Positions 33,313 through 35,174 of a stretch of 35,174 bases of DNA are shown here, piece by piece. The stretch covers positions 1 to 35,174 of the forward strand of contig CAJMRT010000021.1 of NCBI GenBank assembly GCA_905215855.1. Direction: 5' to 3'. The notes beneath the pieces are model-generated. The model was given only the letters and a program-made list of their open reading frames with translations. It did not search any database and was not told the DNA's origin. The DNA comes from an uncultured bacterium (GTDB taxonomy: Bacteria > Bacillota > Clostridia > Oscillospirales > Acutalibacteraceae). The stretch's first letter is position 1. Each line of letters starts with the position of its first letter. The translations under genes and the position numbers were made by a program.

Positions 33313-35174
33313 TTATTTTTCAAAATTTACAAAACTGTCCTTGCAAACATAGCCTGCATACTCTCCGAGGTCAATCTGTTTAATATCATGACTTACATGT
33401 CTTTCGCTAACAGGGATCATTTCCATATAGTCACCGTAAAGGTATTTCAGGTACTTATCGTATTCCTTCGGAATAGGCAGTTTTGCATTTTCAAAATCGA
33501 CCCATATAGCTTCATCAAGCCATTCGGCAGGAAAAGCTCCTCTTGAAACATTTCTTCCCATACTGTCAAAAAGATATTTAGGGTTTTTCATATTCTTATG
33601 AAGTGAAATAAGCTTGTTCTGAACCTTTTGCAAAAAGCCGAGCGGGAATATCTTTCTCAGAATATTCGCACACAAAGAAGAAAATCTGCTGTTTGCGTTT
33701 ACCGAGGTGCCTCTCCACTTATCAAGCACAAGCCACCTTGAGCTTGCGGTTGCTTTCATATGAATTTTGCGTAGGAAAGCATTGTTTGAGGTATAATCCT
33801 GTGCAAGCACATCAAGAAAAATTCCATTATGGATATTCGGAAATCTTGAAGTAAATTCAGTTGAAAGCAGAGTATTGTTTATTCTCAGCTTTGTAAACGG
33901 AAAGTGGCTGTCTTTTTCATTTTCCTGAGTCTGTGCAAAAAGATAATTCGGGAGTTCATTAGGCAATACCGAAAGGAATCTGTCGTAATCTTTTCTCAGC
34001 ATCATAACATCCGCATCATCGTCCCAGGGAATAAAGCCTTTGTGTCGTACAGCACCCAAAAGACTTCCGCCACCGAGAAAATACTTTATATTATGTTTTT
34101 TGCATATTCTGTCAACCTCAAGCAAAAAGCCGAGAAGAATTTGCTGAATGTCATTTAGCTTGCCGTCATATGAATCGGAAAACATAAACACACTGTTGTC
34201 ATTCATCATCTCGTGTCCCGAAATAAGAAGTGCGTCTTTGTAATTGACCGTTGATGACCAGCCGAGCTTTTTCAATCTTGTACAGTCAACTGCACAACCG
34301 TCTGCGGAACATCCTTCGGAGGTTATGTTTACCTCGCAGTTTTCAAACGCATCAGAAAGTGCAAGTGCAAATTCAGCCGAATTGACTGTCGAATCATCCG
34401 AACAAGCGTTGTACGCCTGACAGTCTGCCCCATTACAAGCAACAAACAGAACAGCAGAAATCAAGTCGTTAATGCTTATATAAGACACTTTCGATGACTT
34501 GTTTTTAACATTTAATGTTTCGGACTTAACTGCTGATTTAAGCATATTCTTAACAAATTCAGAATTTGAATTTGCAGATATAATCTTACCACATCTTATG
34601 ACTTTAATTGAAAAGCCGTACATATGAGCGGCTGAAAAATAAAGATTTTCAACCGATTGAATCAACATTGATTTCAGTGAGTCAGAGGAAAAATCAGAAT
34701 GTGTTTTTTCTTTTTCGGAAATAACAAGATCTTTTTCAAGTTTTCCGTAAACCGAGGCATTGGATAAAATAACAGTTTCTTTTATCTTCAATGCCTTTAT
34801 GGTTGAAATAATATTTTTTGCTCTGTTGATATGATTTTTAAATACATCTACACTTTCAACCTTGTCAGAAAGCAAAAATCCTGTTTCAATGAGAATATCT
34901 CCGCTTTTTGAAATTGAATCAAGTGAAGAGTACTTTACAATTAAAAAATCAGATGAATTTATAAAATCAAATCTTCTGTCATATTTTTCATTATCGTCAA
35001 CAAGCAAAAATACAGCCATGCCCGCTTGCTTATTTGAATTAACCATAAGGAGAGATGATATGAGTGAAAAAGCGAGTTCACCGTCTCCTGCTATAAAAAC
35101 AGATTTTCCGAATAATTTACGGATGTTCAAATTTTTATAACGCAAAGCTGCAAGGGCTCTGTCCTGTTCAAATT
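33313..35174 (-). CDS. SDR epimerase-like / LicD fusion protein (5' end outside window)
   Basis: Numbering from a TTG at 35145, residues about 12-305 resemble an extended short-chain dehydrogenase (sugar epimerase type): a Rossmann opening SVFIAGDGELAFSLI, VILSNASVYG, KVSYISINDLISAVLFVA and AYNACSDDSTVNSAEFA. The active site looks degraded: no GxxGxxG, and the Tyr at 133 lacks Lys four places on. Residues about 328-600 are a LicD domain, with KYFLGGGSLLGAVRHKG and the metal-binding PWDDDADVMM. LicD proteins move phosphocholine or similar groups onto cell-surface glycans. The frame stays open upstream to the window end (FEQDRALAALRYKN), so the true start is outside. It is likely cytoplasmic and involved in surface polysaccharide decoration. 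It stands apart from the ribosomal operon, whose promoter begins 23 bases after its stop. Confidence 0.8.
   Translation of the reverse strand, partial: FEQDRALAALRYKNLNIRKLFGKSVFIAGDGELAFSLISSLLMVNSNKQAGMAVFLLVDDNEKYDRRFDFINSSDFLIVKYSSLDSISKSGDILIETGFLLSDKVESVDVFKNHINRAKNIISTIKALKIKETVILSNASVYGKLEKDLVISEKEKTHSDFSSDSLKSMLIQSVENLYFSAAHMYGFSIKVIRCGKIISANSNSEFVKNMLKSAVKSETLNVKNKSSKVSYISINDLISAVLFVACNGADCQAYNACSDDSTVNSAEFALALSDAFENCEVNITSEGCSADGCAVDCTRLKKLGWSSTVNYKDALLISGHEMMNDNSVFMFSDSYDGKLNDIQQILLGFLLEVDRICKKHNIKYFLGGGSLLGAVRHKGFIPWDDDADVMMLRKDYDRFLSVLPNELPNYLFAQTQENEKDSHFPFTKLRINNTLLSTEFTSRFPNIHNGIFLDVLAQDYTSNNAFLRKIHMKATASSRWLVLDKWRGTSVNANSRFSSLCANILRKIFPLGFLQKVQNKLISLHKNMKNPKYLFDSMGRNVSRGAFPAEWLDEAIWVDFENAKLPIPKEYDKYLKYLYGDYMEMIPVSERHVSHDIKQIDLGEYAGYVCKDSFVNFEK

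Noticed and set aside
1..35174. CRISPR arrays, tRNA genes, insertion sequences, prophage genes
   Set aside because: No regularly spaced repeats, no cloverleaf-like sequence in the gaps, and no transposase, integrase or phage protein in any supportable gene.

Overview
The window is about 35 kb of AT-rich bacterial DNA in which every supportable gene lies on the minus strand. The gene content and order point to a spore-forming, low-GC Gram-positive of the class Clostridia, probably near the Ruminococcaceae/Oscillospiraceae. The grounds are a yunB sporulation gene, sepF, ylmH, a CD1247-type protein, efp with aroQ and an M24 peptidase, miaB-ylbF-mutS-mutL-miaA, and rnc-smc-ftsY. The species cannot be named from the sequence alone.

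Layout in transcription order (right to left): (1) 35174-33313, an SDR-LicD fusion cut by the window end. (2) 33290-31928, the infC-rpmI-rplT operon, with a consensus promoter, a structured leader that looks like an L20-type attenuator, an ATC start for infC and a strong terminator. (3) 31907-14274, a long compact run: SpoU-type RNA methyltransferase, dprA, topA, trmFO, plsX, rnc, radical SAM gene, smc, ftsY, XTP pyrophosphatase, yhbY, nadD, yqeK, rsfS, leuS. (4) 14230-13931, rpsU with its own promoter and terminator. (5) aroQ and an M24 peptidase, then efp (own promoter) and a CD1247-like protein. (6) yunB. (7) 10472-1, a promoter followed by miaB, ylbF-family gene, mutS, mutL, miaA, HlyD-like gene, yggS, sepF and a frameshifted ylmH.

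Most genes serve information processing: tRNA modification (miaA, miaB, trmFO), translation (infC, L35, L20, S21, efp, leuS, rsfS), mismatch repair (mutS, mutL), chromosome topology and segregation (topA, smc), RNA processing (rnc, yhbY) and membrane targeting (ftsY). Small links to NAD, lipid, aromatic amino acid and PLP metabolism and to cell division are interleaved. Many genes overlap by 1-4 bases, so translational coupling is likely.

No CRISPR array, insertion sequence, prophage or tRNA gene was found, and no gene-free stretch exceeds 300 bases. The longest is the roughly 200-base infC leader and promoter region. The points most worth checking are: a one-base frameshift in ylmH; a radical SAM gene whose only workable start is ATT; identical C-terminal CX3CA[ST]CGGC tails on two unrelated proteins; a near-duplicate hairpin used after rpsU and inside the infC leader; the infC leader itself; and the SDR-LicD fusion. 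I did not find a wholly new multi-gene system.
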